From a virus: a stretch of DNA of 40,772 bases. The stretch is from IMG/VR virus record IMGVR_UViG_3300020473_000057, positions 1-40,772 of that record. The stretch is one strand, 5' to 3'. Below are positions 34,247-40,772 of this stretch, one piece after another. The notes under the pieces are model-generated. The model was not told where the DNA came from. It was given only the letters and a program-made list of their open reading frames with translations, and made no database searches. Position 1 is the first letter of the stretch, and each line of letters opens with the position of its first letter. The translations under genes were made by a program, and so were the position numbers.

Positions 34247-34479
34247 CAGAGAAACTAGATATACTAATAAATAGTTCTGCAAAGGATCTATTGGGGAAGG
34301 GTTCTCAAATGTACATGTCGTTAAAAACTGCTATCTTAGATCACGACCAAAAGGAGTTACTTAAGAAAGCATTATTCTTCTATCAGAAGGATGCTTGTGA
34401 GCATTATGGTGATGTATCACAAGAAGATAAAGGATTAATTGAGTCAATTATTGACAAACTGCATATGAAACATATATGA
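34243..34479 (+). CDS. Small helical hypothetical protein
   Basis: A 78-aa all-helical protein (LINSSAKDLLGKGSQMYMSL near residue 8; KELLKKALFFYQKDACEHYG near 37) with no known domain. It is wedged between two oxygenase genes with 4-bp overlaps at both ends, so it is likely translated in step with them and may be an adaptor. Not recognised. Confidence 0.65.
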   Translation: MTEKLDILINSSAKDLLGKGSQMYMSLKTAILDHDQKELLKKALFFYQKDACEHYGDVSQEDKGLIESIIDKLHMKHI

Positions 34480-35105
34480 TAAATGATCCACAGGTAGTTC
34501 AATTATTCTCACATCCACTGGCAATTAATCAGGTAAATCCTGATAAATTTAAAACTATAAAAGATGCAGCATCAGATACTTTCATTGAAAGAGAAAATGC
34601 TGGTCATAATAATGGTTCAATGAGTGGGACTAATTGGTTGGAATCACAACCAGAAGTTAGAACTATTGTGGAGCAACATTTATCAGCATATGTATTTGGT
34701 GTGCTGGCAATAGATGAAACTAAACACTACTTACAACATACATCATCATGGGTTAATAAACATGTACCTGGAGATCTAGGTGCAGGTCACTCTCATTCAA
34801 ATGCTATGTTTAGTGGTGTTTTGTACTTTAAAGTACCACAGAATTCAGGTGCTATAATATTTCATCTACCTGCAATGTTTCCTACATTTTGTACACAAAC
34901 ATTATACCCTGAGGTACGAGAGTATAATGAATATAATATGAGAGAAGCAACTATCAATCCTGTAGATGGTATGATATTATGTTTTCCCTCACATTTACCA
35001 CACAGTATAAATGAGAATCTATCTAACGAGGATAGATATTCTATGGCATTTAATTACATCTTGCGTGGTGAATATGGTGAAAGAGATCACTATTTAAAAC
35101 TATGA
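34476..35105 (+). CDS. 2OG-Fe(II) oxygenase (TIGR02466-like)
   Basis: A 209-aa protein. Iron ligands: His105 and His107 in GAGHSHSNAMFSGVLYFKVP, distal His176 in FPSHLPHSINENLSNEDR with Arg187 for 2-oxoglutarate. The overall plan parallels the enzyme at 31588. The first ligand pair is H-x-H rather than H-x-D, as in that subfamily. It is the last of the five-oxygenase run. Confidence 0.75.
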   Translation: MINDPQVVQLFSHPLAINQVNPDKFKTIKDAASDTFIERENAGHNNGSMSGTNWLESQPEVRTIVEQHLSAYVFGVLAIDETKHYLQHTSSWVNKHVPGDLGAGHSHSNAMFSGVLYFKVPQNSGAIIFHLPAMFPTFCTQTLYPEVREYNEYNMREATINPVDGMILCFPSHLPHSINENLSNEDRYSMAFNYILRGEYGERDHYLKL

Positions 35106-35452
35106 CTATTCCTATATTTTTAGCGGAGGCAATTCCATTGGAGATTAGAAACATTCTTAAATCCCTTGAGAAGGGGCAGAAGGTTAGGTTGAAGAATGGT
35201 GATGAAGGATATATCAATTTTATTAGTGATGATTATATTACTGTTAGTATGCATAGGAGAGAAGATCCTAACAGTATGCATGGTTATAAAGAGACTAACG
35301 TCTTAGTATATCCACATGAGTGGGATGATATGTATATTGAAGCAGATCATTTCTACAATAAGAAGAGTTATAAAGGTTATATAAGAGAACATCCTGGCAA
35401 CGAAGATTTACCAACTGATATTACAGGCATACCAAATGAGAACACAGAATAA
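35102..35452 (+). CDS. Hypothetical protein
   Basis: A 116-aa protein with an SH3-like beta stretch (GQKVRLKNGDEGYINFISDD, residues 25-44) that may bind nucleic acid or protein; the C-terminal third is acidic and proline-containing. It overlaps both neighbours. Not recognised. Confidence 0.65.
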   Translation: MTIPIFLAEAIPLEIRNILKSLEKGQKVRLKNGDEGYINFISDDYITVSMHRREDPNSMHGYKETNVLVYPHEWDDMYIEADHFYNKKSYKGYIREHPGNEDLPTDITGIPNENTE

Positions 35453-35558
35453 AGAAAACTATTACTATGTGTTTTGGGTGATAGCAATGGTAGCATTTAT
35501 TGTACCTCAAGTATTCACAGCATATGGTATACTCAAAATAGTAGAGTATTTACAATGA
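35436..35558 (+). CDS. Tiny single-span membrane protein
   Basis: A 40-codon frame with a short polar start then a hydrophobic span (YYYVFWVIAMVAFIVPQVFT, residues 9-28). It begins 17 bp before the end of the previous gene and ends 4 bp into the next frame (ATGA). The span and packing argue it is real. Function unknown, though membrane-acting phage peptides can be holin-like or host-inhibitory. Confidence 0.55.
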   Translation: MRTQNKENYYYVFWVIAMVAFIVPQVFTAYGILKIVEYLQ

Positions 35559-35638
35559 GTAGACAGTATAAAAAAATTATGATAGAATATGGTATAACAT
35601 ATCCTAAAAATATTGAGAGATACAATACTATTTGGTGA
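35555..35638 (+). CDS. Very short basic ORF
   Basis: A 27-codon frame (starting MSRQYKKIMIEYGITYPKNI) that overlaps the previous frame by 4 bp and the methyltransferase by 26 bp. It may be a coupling peptide that brings ribosomes to the TTG start of the methyltransferase; its own function is unsupported. Confidence 0.35.
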   Translation: MSRQYKKIMIEYGITYPKNIERYNTIW

Positions 35639-36560
35639 TTGTAGAGAGACACTTCCACAATTTACCACTAAAGCACGTACATGTGTTACATCACCACCAT
35701 ACTACGGATTAAGAGATTATGGTGGAGAAGAGCAACAAATAGGTCAGGAGCAGTCACCAGAAGAATATGTACAAGAGTTAGTCAAGACATTCAGATTAGT
35801 ACGTGATGTATTAACTGATGATGGTACATTATGGTTGAATATTGGTGACTCATATTATAATTACAGATCAGATGGTAACTATCCTAAACAGACAGTATCA
35901 AAGACTAAACAAGATCTACCTGATTTCTCACCAGTAAGAGGTAATAAGTTAAAAGGATATAAATCAAAAGATTTAATAGGTATACCTTGGATGCTCGCAT
36001 TTGCCCTTAGAGCAGATGGTTGGTACTTACGTCAGGATATAATATGGCATAAACCAAATCCTATGCCTGAGAGTGTGAAGGATAGATGTACAAAAGCACA
36101 TGAGTATATCTTTTTATTGAGTAAGAATAAGAACTATTATTATAACAATGAAGCAATTAAAGAGGATGCTAAAGACTGGGGTACTAGAGATAGGTCTAAA
36201 GGTAAGTATCATAATCCTGGCACTGGTTTATCCCCTCATAGTGGTCTATCCAAGTCTTATGATAGGAAGAATAAACGATCTGTTTGGACAGTAACAAAGA
36301 AACCATATAAAGGTGCACACTTCGCAACATATCCTAGAGAGTTAATTGAACCATGTATCAAAGCAGGTAGTGAGAAGGGTGATTTAGTATTAGATCCATT
36401 TATGGGTAGTGGTACAACTGCAATGGTATCAAAGGAGTTAGGAAGAAATTATATTGGGTGTGAATTAAATAATGACTATGAAAACTTAATCAAGCAACGG
36501 TTAGGTTTATATTATAGTTTATCAACAGGAGGCACAGCAGACACAGATGATTCTGACTGA
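35613..36560 (+). CDS. DNA methyltransferase 1 (N4-cytosine/N6-adenine, beta class)
   Basis: A 315-aa enzyme starting at TTG 35613; no closer ATG exists because of an upstream stop in frame. Motif IV is SPPY (27-30, in TSPPYYGLRDYG), motif I is DPFMGSGTT (261-269), with motif IV first and motif I near the C-terminus, the beta order. The target-recognition part lies between (about 85-230). It transfers a methyl group from SAM to an exocyclic amine of a cytosine or adenine. It is followed by a small membrane ORF and then the nuclease-like gene. Recognition site unknown. Confidence 0.88.
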   Translation: MRDTILFGDCRETLPQFTTKARTCVTSPPYYGLRDYGGEEQQIGQEQSPEEYVQELVKTFRLVRDVLTDDGTLWLNIGDSYYNYRSDGNYPKQTVSKTKQDLPDFSPVRGNKLKGYKSKDLIGIPWMLAFALRADGWYLRQDIIWHKPNPMPESVKDRCTKAHEYIFLLSKNKNYYYNNEAIKEDAKDWGTRDRSKGKYHNPGTGLSPHSGLSKSYDRKNKRSVWTVTKKPYKGAHFATYPRELIEPCIKAGSEKGDLVLDPFMGSGTTAMVSKELGRNYIGCELNNDYENLIKQRLGLYYSLSTGGTADTDDSD

Positions 36561-36822
36561 ATTTTGGAGAGTATGGAAGTATGCTCTCGGATCATTTAAT
36601 GATAGGACAACAAAGAAATATGATAACTGGATTTGCATCATTAGATCATTGGTCATGTTTCAACTTATTGTAACGAATTGTTTCATTATTGGCGGTAACA
36701 TACGACATTGGAACGATGTAGACTATAATAATAGTATTCACAAGGAAACCGATGAAACTCAGAGAAAAAACACTGGAGGAGAGTATAGAGATCCTCAACA
36801 GAGAAATACCATCACGAGTTGA
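36547..36822 (+). CDS. Small membrane protein between methyltransferase and nuclease
   Basis: A 91-aa protein. The N-terminal half has an aromatic, basic stretch (FWRVWKYALGSFNDRTTKKY, about residues 6-25) and a hydrophobic span (about 28-50: ICIIRSLVMFQLIVTNCFII). The last 25 residues overlap the nuclease-like gene by 71 bp. It is inside the R-M-like cassette but has no known restriction role; it may be a passenger. Confidence 0.6.
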   Translation: MILTEFWRVWKYALGSFNDRTTKKYDNWICIIRSLVMFQLIVTNCFIIGGNIRHWNDVDYNNSIHKETDETQRKNTGGEYRDPQQRNTITS

Positions 36823-37375
36823 TACATTAATTACACACTTTCGTAAACTACCACTGAAGTATGTTACCATTAAAGATTTTCATCAGTTGGTAAGTGATAA
36901 TGAGAGTGATACTAAGCAACAAACACAGTCTGGTACCAAGATCATTCAGAATTGGGTTAACCTAGCAATCACTGATATTATTAATGAGTTTAAACTACCT
37001 ATCAAGGGTGCAGATGAAAAGGGATCTGACTTAAGATATGTTGGTGAAGGTGCAGACATACCTATCGAAGTTAAATGCTCAGGTGGTAAGGATGGCAGCA
37101 CAGCATGTATTGGTAACCTTAAAGTATTAGACAGTAAGTGTGAGTTAACATTAGTATTCAGATTTGAGGTAAGAGATAATAGAATTGCTAAGTGGCAGAC
37201 AGTTACTATTGATGGTAGTGCAAGGAAGTGGACAGAGTATAACGATCAGTCTGGATCCTCTAACTTCAGTGCTTTGAAATGTAAGTCAGACATTGACTTT
37301 CAAGACATAAAGGTGTATAGTGGTAATATTAAACCAAATGCAACATGGGTGAAGTTTATAAAGGAGGCACGTTGA
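36752..37375 (+). CDS. PD-(D/E)XK nuclease-like protein (candidate restriction endonuclease)
   Basis: A 207-aa protein with a good Shine-Dalgarno (AAGGA, 36742-36746). The catalytic pattern of restriction-type nucleases is visible as GSDLRYVGEGADIPIEVKC (91-109): Asp93, then Glu106-Val-Lys108 of an E-x-K. N-terminal helices (about 10-55) may bind DNA. It lies directly between two DNA methyltransferases. A restriction enzyme flanked by two methyltransferases is the layout of type II systems with asymmetric sites. It could also be an accessory phage nuclease. Activity is inferred. Confidence 0.6.
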   Translation: MKLREKTLEESIEILNREIPSRVDTLITHFRKLPLKYVTIKDFHQLVSDNESDTKQQTQSGTKIIQNWVNLAITDIINEFKLPIKGADEKGSDLRYVGEGADIPIEVKCSGGKDGSTACIGNLKVLDSKCELTLVFRFEVRDNRIAKWQTVTIDGSARKWTEYNDQSGSSNFSALKCKSDIDFQDIKVYSGNIKPNATWVKFIKEAR

Positions 37376-38215
37376 TTGTTAGAAATTAATAAGACTTATC
37401 ATGTCAACTGCATTGCAGGTATGCAACAGATGGATGATGAGTCTGTTGATTTAGTGGTGACATCACCACCTTATGATGACTTGCGTACGTATAATAATAG
37501 TAGTAAATGGGATCAGAATACATTCTATGCAGTAGCAGCACAACTCGCAAGAGTAATAAAACCTGGTGGTGTTATAATGTGGAATGTAAATGATGCTACC
37601 ATTAAAGGGAGTGAGACTGGATCATCATTTAGACAAGCATTACATTTCATGGATGTATGTAAGTTAAGATTACATGATACTATGATATATGAGAAGACTG
37701 GCACTGCATTTGCTAGTGGTGTTAAGTCAGTGAGATATACTCAACAGTTTGAGTATTGTTTTATATTATCTAAGGGTAAACCAAAGACTCATACATTATT
37801 ATGTGATAAAAAGAATAAGTGGGCAGGTCACCAGTCATGGGGTAATGCACAGACTAGAGCGAAGGATGGATCAATCAAGGATCCTGGTAAGAAGAGTAAA
37901 GAGATTAAGGAGTGGGGTGTAAGGACTAATATATGGAAGATAAAGAATAGTGGAGGATTTGGACAGTCAAGTAAGAGTGCATACAAACATCCTGCTACTA
38001 TGCCTGAGGAGTTAGCACGAGGACACATTAAAACATGGAGTGAGGAGGGTGATCTAATATTAGATCCTTTCATGGGTAGTGGTACTACTGCTCAAGTGTC
38101 AATAGAAGAGAACAGAAACTTTATAGGATTTGAAATTGATGATACATACTATAACATGTGTGTTGATAGGGTTAAACCTCTTCAAGACAATTTAATAACG
38201 AGGTTAGATGCTTAG
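37376..38215 (+). CDS. DNA methyltransferase 2 (N4-cytosine/N6-adenine, beta class)
   Basis: A 279-aa enzyme starting at TTG, with a strong AAGGAGG Shine-Dalgarno (37361-37367) 8 bp before. Motif IV is SPPYDDLR (30-37); motif I is DPFMGSGTT (230-238). It has the same beta order as methyltransferase 1, but the central region differs, so a different recognition half or base is likely. It overlaps the next ORF by 8 bp. Confidence 0.88.
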   Translation: MLEINKTYHVNCIAGMQQMDDESVDLVVTSPPYDDLRTYNNSSKWDQNTFYAVAAQLARVIKPGGVIMWNVNDATIKGSETGSSFRQALHFMDVCKLRLHDTMIYEKTGTAFASGVKSVRYTQQFEYCFILSKGKPKTHTLLCDKKNKWAGHQSWGNAQTRAKDGSIKDPGKKSKEIKEWGVRTNIWKIKNSGGFGQSSKSAYKHPATMPEELARGHIKTWSEEGDLILDPFMGSGTTAQVSIEENRNFIGFEIDDTYYNMCVDRVKPLQDNLITRLDA

Positions 38216-38411
38216 ACAAAAGGTATGGGTATCACCCATTAGTGAGCAAAGTAAACTCACTTGGGTACAATATCTTAACTCAAAGAATATTGTACACTTA
38301 GAACATAACAGAGGTGATAAACTATTCTGTTCATCAATAGATAACCCAGACTTCTGGTTTTGGATTAACATTGACAACGATAAGAATTGGGAATATAATA
38401 TACTTAAATAA
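38208..38411 (+). CDS. Short ORF overlapping a dense set of inverted repeats
   Basis: A 67-codon frame (starting MLRQKVWVSPISEQ) not recognised. It overlaps methyltransferase 2 by 8 bp. The first half of the frame contains several long inverted repeats, listed separately, so this may be a protein gene with strong structure or a structured RNA that happens to be open. Tryptophan and aspartate are enriched near the C-terminus (DNPDFWFWINIDND). Confidence 0.45.
   Translation: MLRQKVWVSPISEQSKLTWVQYLNSKNIVHLEHNRGDKLFCSSIDNPDFWFWINIDNDKNWEYNILK
38225..38295 (+). repeat. Overlapping inverted repeats: candidate structured RNA or switch
   Basis: Three mutually overlapping stems: (i) ATGGGT 38225-38230 with ACCCAT 38234-38239; (ii) ACCCA 38234-38238 plus AGTGAG 38241-38246 with CTCACT 38256-38261 plus TGGGT 38262-38266, 11 bp with a 2-nt bulge; (iii) GTACAATAT 38265-38273 with ATATTGTAC 38287-38295, 9 bp perfect. 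Stems (i) and (ii) compete. Further short pairs occur at 38307-38331 and 38346-38357. Confidence 0.5.
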
Positions 38412-38444
38412 TGCCCATTTTTGCCCAATATTGCTCAAATTATT

Positions 38445-38720
38445 ATGGATCAAACAAACATTAGAATTACTGAATCAGAGCATCCTGCACAAATGCACCA
38501 ACAAGATATAAATGCTTGTGTGCATCATATTAGGGATGCAGTTGTTGACTACTTGGAGAGTGATATACTCACACCAGGTGAATTTGTTAATGCTATTCGT
38601 ACAGCATTAGGTGATAGTTTACAACATCATCAATCAAGAGCAAATCTACTCAAGGATGCTGAATCACTATTAACACAGAATATATCACCAGGTTTTAGAC
38701 TAGATGAGTTGCAAGAATGA
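38445..38720 (+). CDS. Hypothetical helical protein
   Basis: A 91-aa protein taken from ATG 38445; a TTG at 38421 would add eight residues. It is mostly helical (VHHIRDAVVDYLESDILTPG near residue 26; FVNAIRTALGDSLQHHQSRA near 47). It overlaps the next gene by 4 bp. Not recognised. Confidence 0.65.
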   Translation: MDQTNIRITESEHPAQMHQQDINACVHHIRDAVVDYLESDILTPGEFVNAIRTALGDSLQHHQSRANLLKDAESLLTQNISPGFRLDELQE

Positions 38721-38902
38721 AGGAAGCAGATGAAGCAGCAAGAGCATTAAGGAAACTTCAGGAACTAACTAACAAGTATAGTGACATGGAGTTAGATGCT
38801 GATGGATTAAAACAGTCCATTAAGGATAGAGTTAATGCTACTGAAGAACTGAAAGAAATCATTAAAAAAGCAACTGAAGCAAAACGCAAAAATAACATTT
38901 AG
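38717..38902 (+). CDS. Short charged coiled-coil protein
   Basis: A 61-aa protein rich in K, E and A (heptad-like ALRKLQELTNKYSDMELDAD, about residues 10-29). It starts inside the stop of the previous gene and ends 4 bp before the next. Not recognised; may pair with its neighbour. Confidence 0.6.
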   Translation: MKEADEAARALRKLQELTNKYSDMELDADGLKQSIKDRVNATEELKEIIKKATEAKRKNNI

Positions 38903-38906
38903 TGAC

Positions 38907-39491
38907 ATGAATAAACGAGGTGATTATAAAGTTATTGATGATTATTTCCCTGATTGGTTAATAACTAACGTATCATATTATCTTAAAACATTTCCTGTTA
39001 CCTACACAAATACACCCAATAAAAATACATATAAGAATGCTAGATTTATGGGTAATATGATAATGATTGAAGATGAATGGATGGTTCCAATTAAACCATC
39101 TTGGTTTATAGAATATTTTAATCGTTGTATTTTCAATGATTTATTAAAAGAATATAATATAAAACATTGTCTTAGATGTTTACATAATGGACAATTTCCA
39201 TTAGAAAAGATGAATGGAATTAATCATAGAGATGCAGATGATGAGAACTATGTGAGTGTAATTTACATGGGTCATGGTAACTCAGGTGACACAGTTATAG
39301 TAGATGAGAATGAAAATGATGTTGAAAGAATATCATTTAAGGAGGGAAGAATAGTGATGTTAAATTCATTTACTAAGCATAGAGGTGAAGCACCTAAAGA
39401 TGGATATAGAGTAAGTTGGGGTTTTGTTTATCCCTTATTTACACCTATTGAATTAACTGAAACACAACAATTAGATTGGAGAATGAGATGA
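38907..39491 (+). CDS. 2OG-Fe(II) oxygenase (prolyl-hydroxylase-like)
   Basis: A 194-aa protein. Iron ligands: His107 and Asp109 in INHRDADDENYVSVIYM, distal His158 in TKHRGEAPKDGYRVSW with Arg168 for 2-oxoglutarate. Between them GNSGDTVIVDENEN forms the usual strand and turn. It is separated from the main cluster by the R-M-like cassette. It overlaps the next gene by 4 bp. Confidence 0.72.
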   Translation: MNKRGDYKVIDDYFPDWLITNVSYYLKTFPVTYTNTPNKNTYKNARFMGNMIMIEDEWMVPIKPSWFIEYFNRCIFNDLLKEYNIKHCLRCLHNGQFPLEKMNGINHRDADDENYVSVIYMGHGNSGDTVIVDENENDVERISFKEGRIVMLNSFTKHRGEAPKDGYRVSWGFVYPLFTPIELTETQQLDWRMR

Positions 39492-40129
39492 CTACACCAA
39501 CAAAACACCCACTAAGTGATACTTTAGAGAGTGCAATTACAAATGAAACTTATGGACTATTTCCAGTTCCTATTAGTAAGTTTTCATTACCTAACCACGA
39601 TGCTCTTAAACAAGAGATATTATATTGGATGAAAGATAGTGAAATACTACAGAAATCAGGTAGAGAAAGTATTACTCACAATGTCGTACAAATTGGTAAA
39701 AATAATCAATTATTAAATGATTTACCATCAGTAGCAGATGCTTTTAAAGTTGCAATTTCACAGCATAATGATAACTCAATGCACTATGATTGTGATTTAA
39801 AAGTATCAGAATCATATCTTGAATTAGCAAATAAAGATGCAATTTATGCACCACATGAGACATCTAATTGTTTATTTCATAGCATATATTTGGTAAACTT
39901 TGATGATGAAAAGCATAGTTATTATAAGTTTAGAAAGAATGTAGGTTCTAATCATTATCCTATTATGCAATTTAATAGTAAACAATTAACTCAATATAAT
40001 ATGACTGAAGCAACATTTAAGATGAATGAAGGTGATATTATTACTTTCCCATCTAATTTAACATTCGGATTTGATAGTAACCCTAACAATGAAAGAATAA
40101 CACTTAGTGCCAATATTGTACCAGTATAA
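39488..40129 (+). CDS. Oxygenase-fold protein, degenerate metal site
   Basis: A 213-aa protein from ATG 39488 (ATGA overlap; an upstream TTG is less likely). Its layout resembles TIGR02466-like oxygenases, with an N-terminal FPVPISKFSLPNHDALKQEI and a C-terminal DIITFPSNLTFGFDSNPNNE. The expected H-x-H pair is replaced by PHETSNCLFH in the middle, and the distal His is missing from FPSNLTFGF. Either the ligands shifted or the enzyme lost iron binding. It may be an inactive partner of its neighbour. Confidence 0.55.
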   Translation: MTTPTKHPLSDTLESAITNETYGLFPVPISKFSLPNHDALKQEILYWMKDSEILQKSGRESITHNVVQIGKNNQLLNDLPSVADAFKVAISQHNDNSMHYDCDLKVSESYLELANKDAIYAPHETSNCLFHSIYLVNFDDEKHSYYKFRKNVGSNHYPIMQFNSKQLTQYNMTEATFKMNEGDIITFPSNLTFGFDSNPNNERITLSANIVPV

Positions 40130-40305
40130 TGATAGATAAGGATACTATTGAAGATCTATGGGATGACATGGATAGATTAAATGCACTCTATGAGGAATTA
40201 TTATGGCATCCCAAAGATAAATTAGAGTTTACACCTGATTATAAAAATAATAGAATAATCATTAATAATGTATCAATGAATGGATCTAAATCTCAACCAA
40301 CTTAA
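40129..40305 (+). CDS. Small hypothetical protein
   Basis: A 58-codon frame with an N-terminal acidic helix (MIDKDTIEDLWDDMDRLNAL, residues 1-20, then YEELLWHPKDKLEF). It overlaps the previous stop (TAATG) and extends 26 bp into the next gene. The helix resembles short conserved cyanophage proteins; not otherwise recognised. Confidence 0.6.
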   Translation: MIDKDTIEDLWDDMDRLNALYEELLWHPKDKLEFTPDYKNNRIIINNVSMNGSKSQPT

Positions 40306-40696
40306 GTTAATTAGAGGAGTATTATCCCTTAAAAGGTGTTATAAACCTTATGAAGATCGTGGTGATCTTAATACACCTAAAGGTGCATTATGGAATGATG
40401 ATATGGAAGATTTACTCATTCAAGTTGAAGCAGAGATAGCGAGACGGTTTACAAACTGTCCACCTTGGTCACCGTACGGGTCATTTTCGACTATAATAGA
40501 AGAGTCAAGCAAATTAAACGAGAAAATGACTCAAACAAAACAACTCAGCAAAGCAGATTTTGATCTCATCCAACTCGTATTTTCTAGTGCAGCAGCATTA
40601 GATATAGACACAAAACTTGTTGATGATGGAGATACAACCCACGATCAATTCTCACAAGTGTGGGATAAAGTTATCGATCTTGGAGGTGCAGCATAA
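40280..40696 (+). CDS. Hypothetical helical protein
   Basis: A 138-aa protein, largely helical, with two similar helical halves (LNLNQLKLIRGVLSLKRCY near residue 3 and LSKADFDLIQLVFSSAAALD near 94). No domain recognised. It starts inside the previous frame and ends as TAATG with the next gene. Confidence 0.65.
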   Translation: MDLNLNQLKLIRGVLSLKRCYKPYEDRGDLNTPKGALWNDDMEDLLIQVEAEIARRFTNCPPWSPYGSFSTIIEESSKLNEKMTQTKQLSKADFDLIQLVFSSAAALDIDTKLVDDGDTTHDQFSQVWDKVIDLGGAA

Positions 40697-40772
40697 TGGA
40701 AATTACTGCAAAAGGTGGAAGCATGGTTGTAGATTTCTATCCTCTAAAGGACTGGGATAATACAAACATTGA
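40696..40772 (+). CDS. Hypothetical protein, N-terminal part only
   Basis: A reading frame from ATG 40696 open to the window end; 25 codons are visible (MEITAKGGSMVVDFYPLKDW). It overlaps the previous stop. The product continues outside the window, so no function can be assigned. Confidence 0.5.
   Translation, partial: MEITAKGGSMVVDFYPLKDWDNTNI

Noticed and set aside
34238-34265. TTGACA with TATACT 16 bp downstream as a promoter
   Set aside because: It lies across the end of one gene and start of the next in a fully overlapping gene run, and the -10 is poor. Probably chance.

Overview
The window is a stretch of a T4-like cyanophage genome (a contractile-tailed virus of marine Synechococcus or Prochlorococcus). 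The evidence is a T4-type baseplate/tail module, auxiliary genes typical of cyanophages (a CP12-like Calvin-cycle inhibitor, a CpeT-like bilin lyase, a TalC transaldolase), T4-like late promoter octamers (TATAAATA), many 2OG-Fe(II) oxygenases, AT-rich sequence, and tightly overlapping genes almost all on the + strand. No tRNA, integrase, IS element or CRISPR array was seen by eye.

Layout. 1-7966: baseplate and tail-tube genes: two tube-like proteins, a gp26-like protein, a 63-codon reading frame in the -1 frame, two paralogous tape-measure-like proteins and a gp27-like hub. 7994-8695: cp12 and cpeT inserted between hub genes. 8713-11430: a gp5-like spike. 11427-14932: an accessory block with two consensus sigma70-type promoters, a ParB-like protein with a structured leader, small hypotheticals, talC and a JmjC/cupin protein. 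14936-15258: an isolated minus-strand unit with its own late promoter, a 53-codon gene and a terminator. 15346-27293: virion fibre proteins, ending in one glycine-rich adhesin, three tandem paralogous glycine-rich adhesins and a probable fibre chaperone. 27317-35105: two flavin-dependent halogenases followed by five 2OG-Fe(II)/JmjC oxygenases. 35436-38411: tiny membrane and basic ORFs, then two DNA methyltransferases flanking a PD-(D/E)XK nuclease-like gene. 38445-40772: small hypotheticals and two more oxygenase-fold proteins.

How it fits together. Late promoter-like octamers, several overlapping the stop codon of the gene before, sit 12-28 bp ahead of most virion genes, so late transcription should build the tail. 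The accessory block has host-sigma-type promoters and can be expressed early. CP12 and TalC are known in cyanophages to push host carbon flow toward the pentose phosphate pathway. The most striking candidates are: (i) a textbook -1 frameshift signal (T TTT TTC, 5-nt spacer, 10-bp stem) that would fuse the gp26-like protein to the 63-codon frame just before the tape-measure genes; (ii) a leader hairpin whose loop is an exact 8-nt complement of the Shine-Dalgarno of the ParB-like gene; (iii) a halogenase/oxygenase cluster directly after the tail adhesins; and (iv) a restriction-modification-like cassette in a lytic phage. All functional statements rest on reading motifs; no database search was run.
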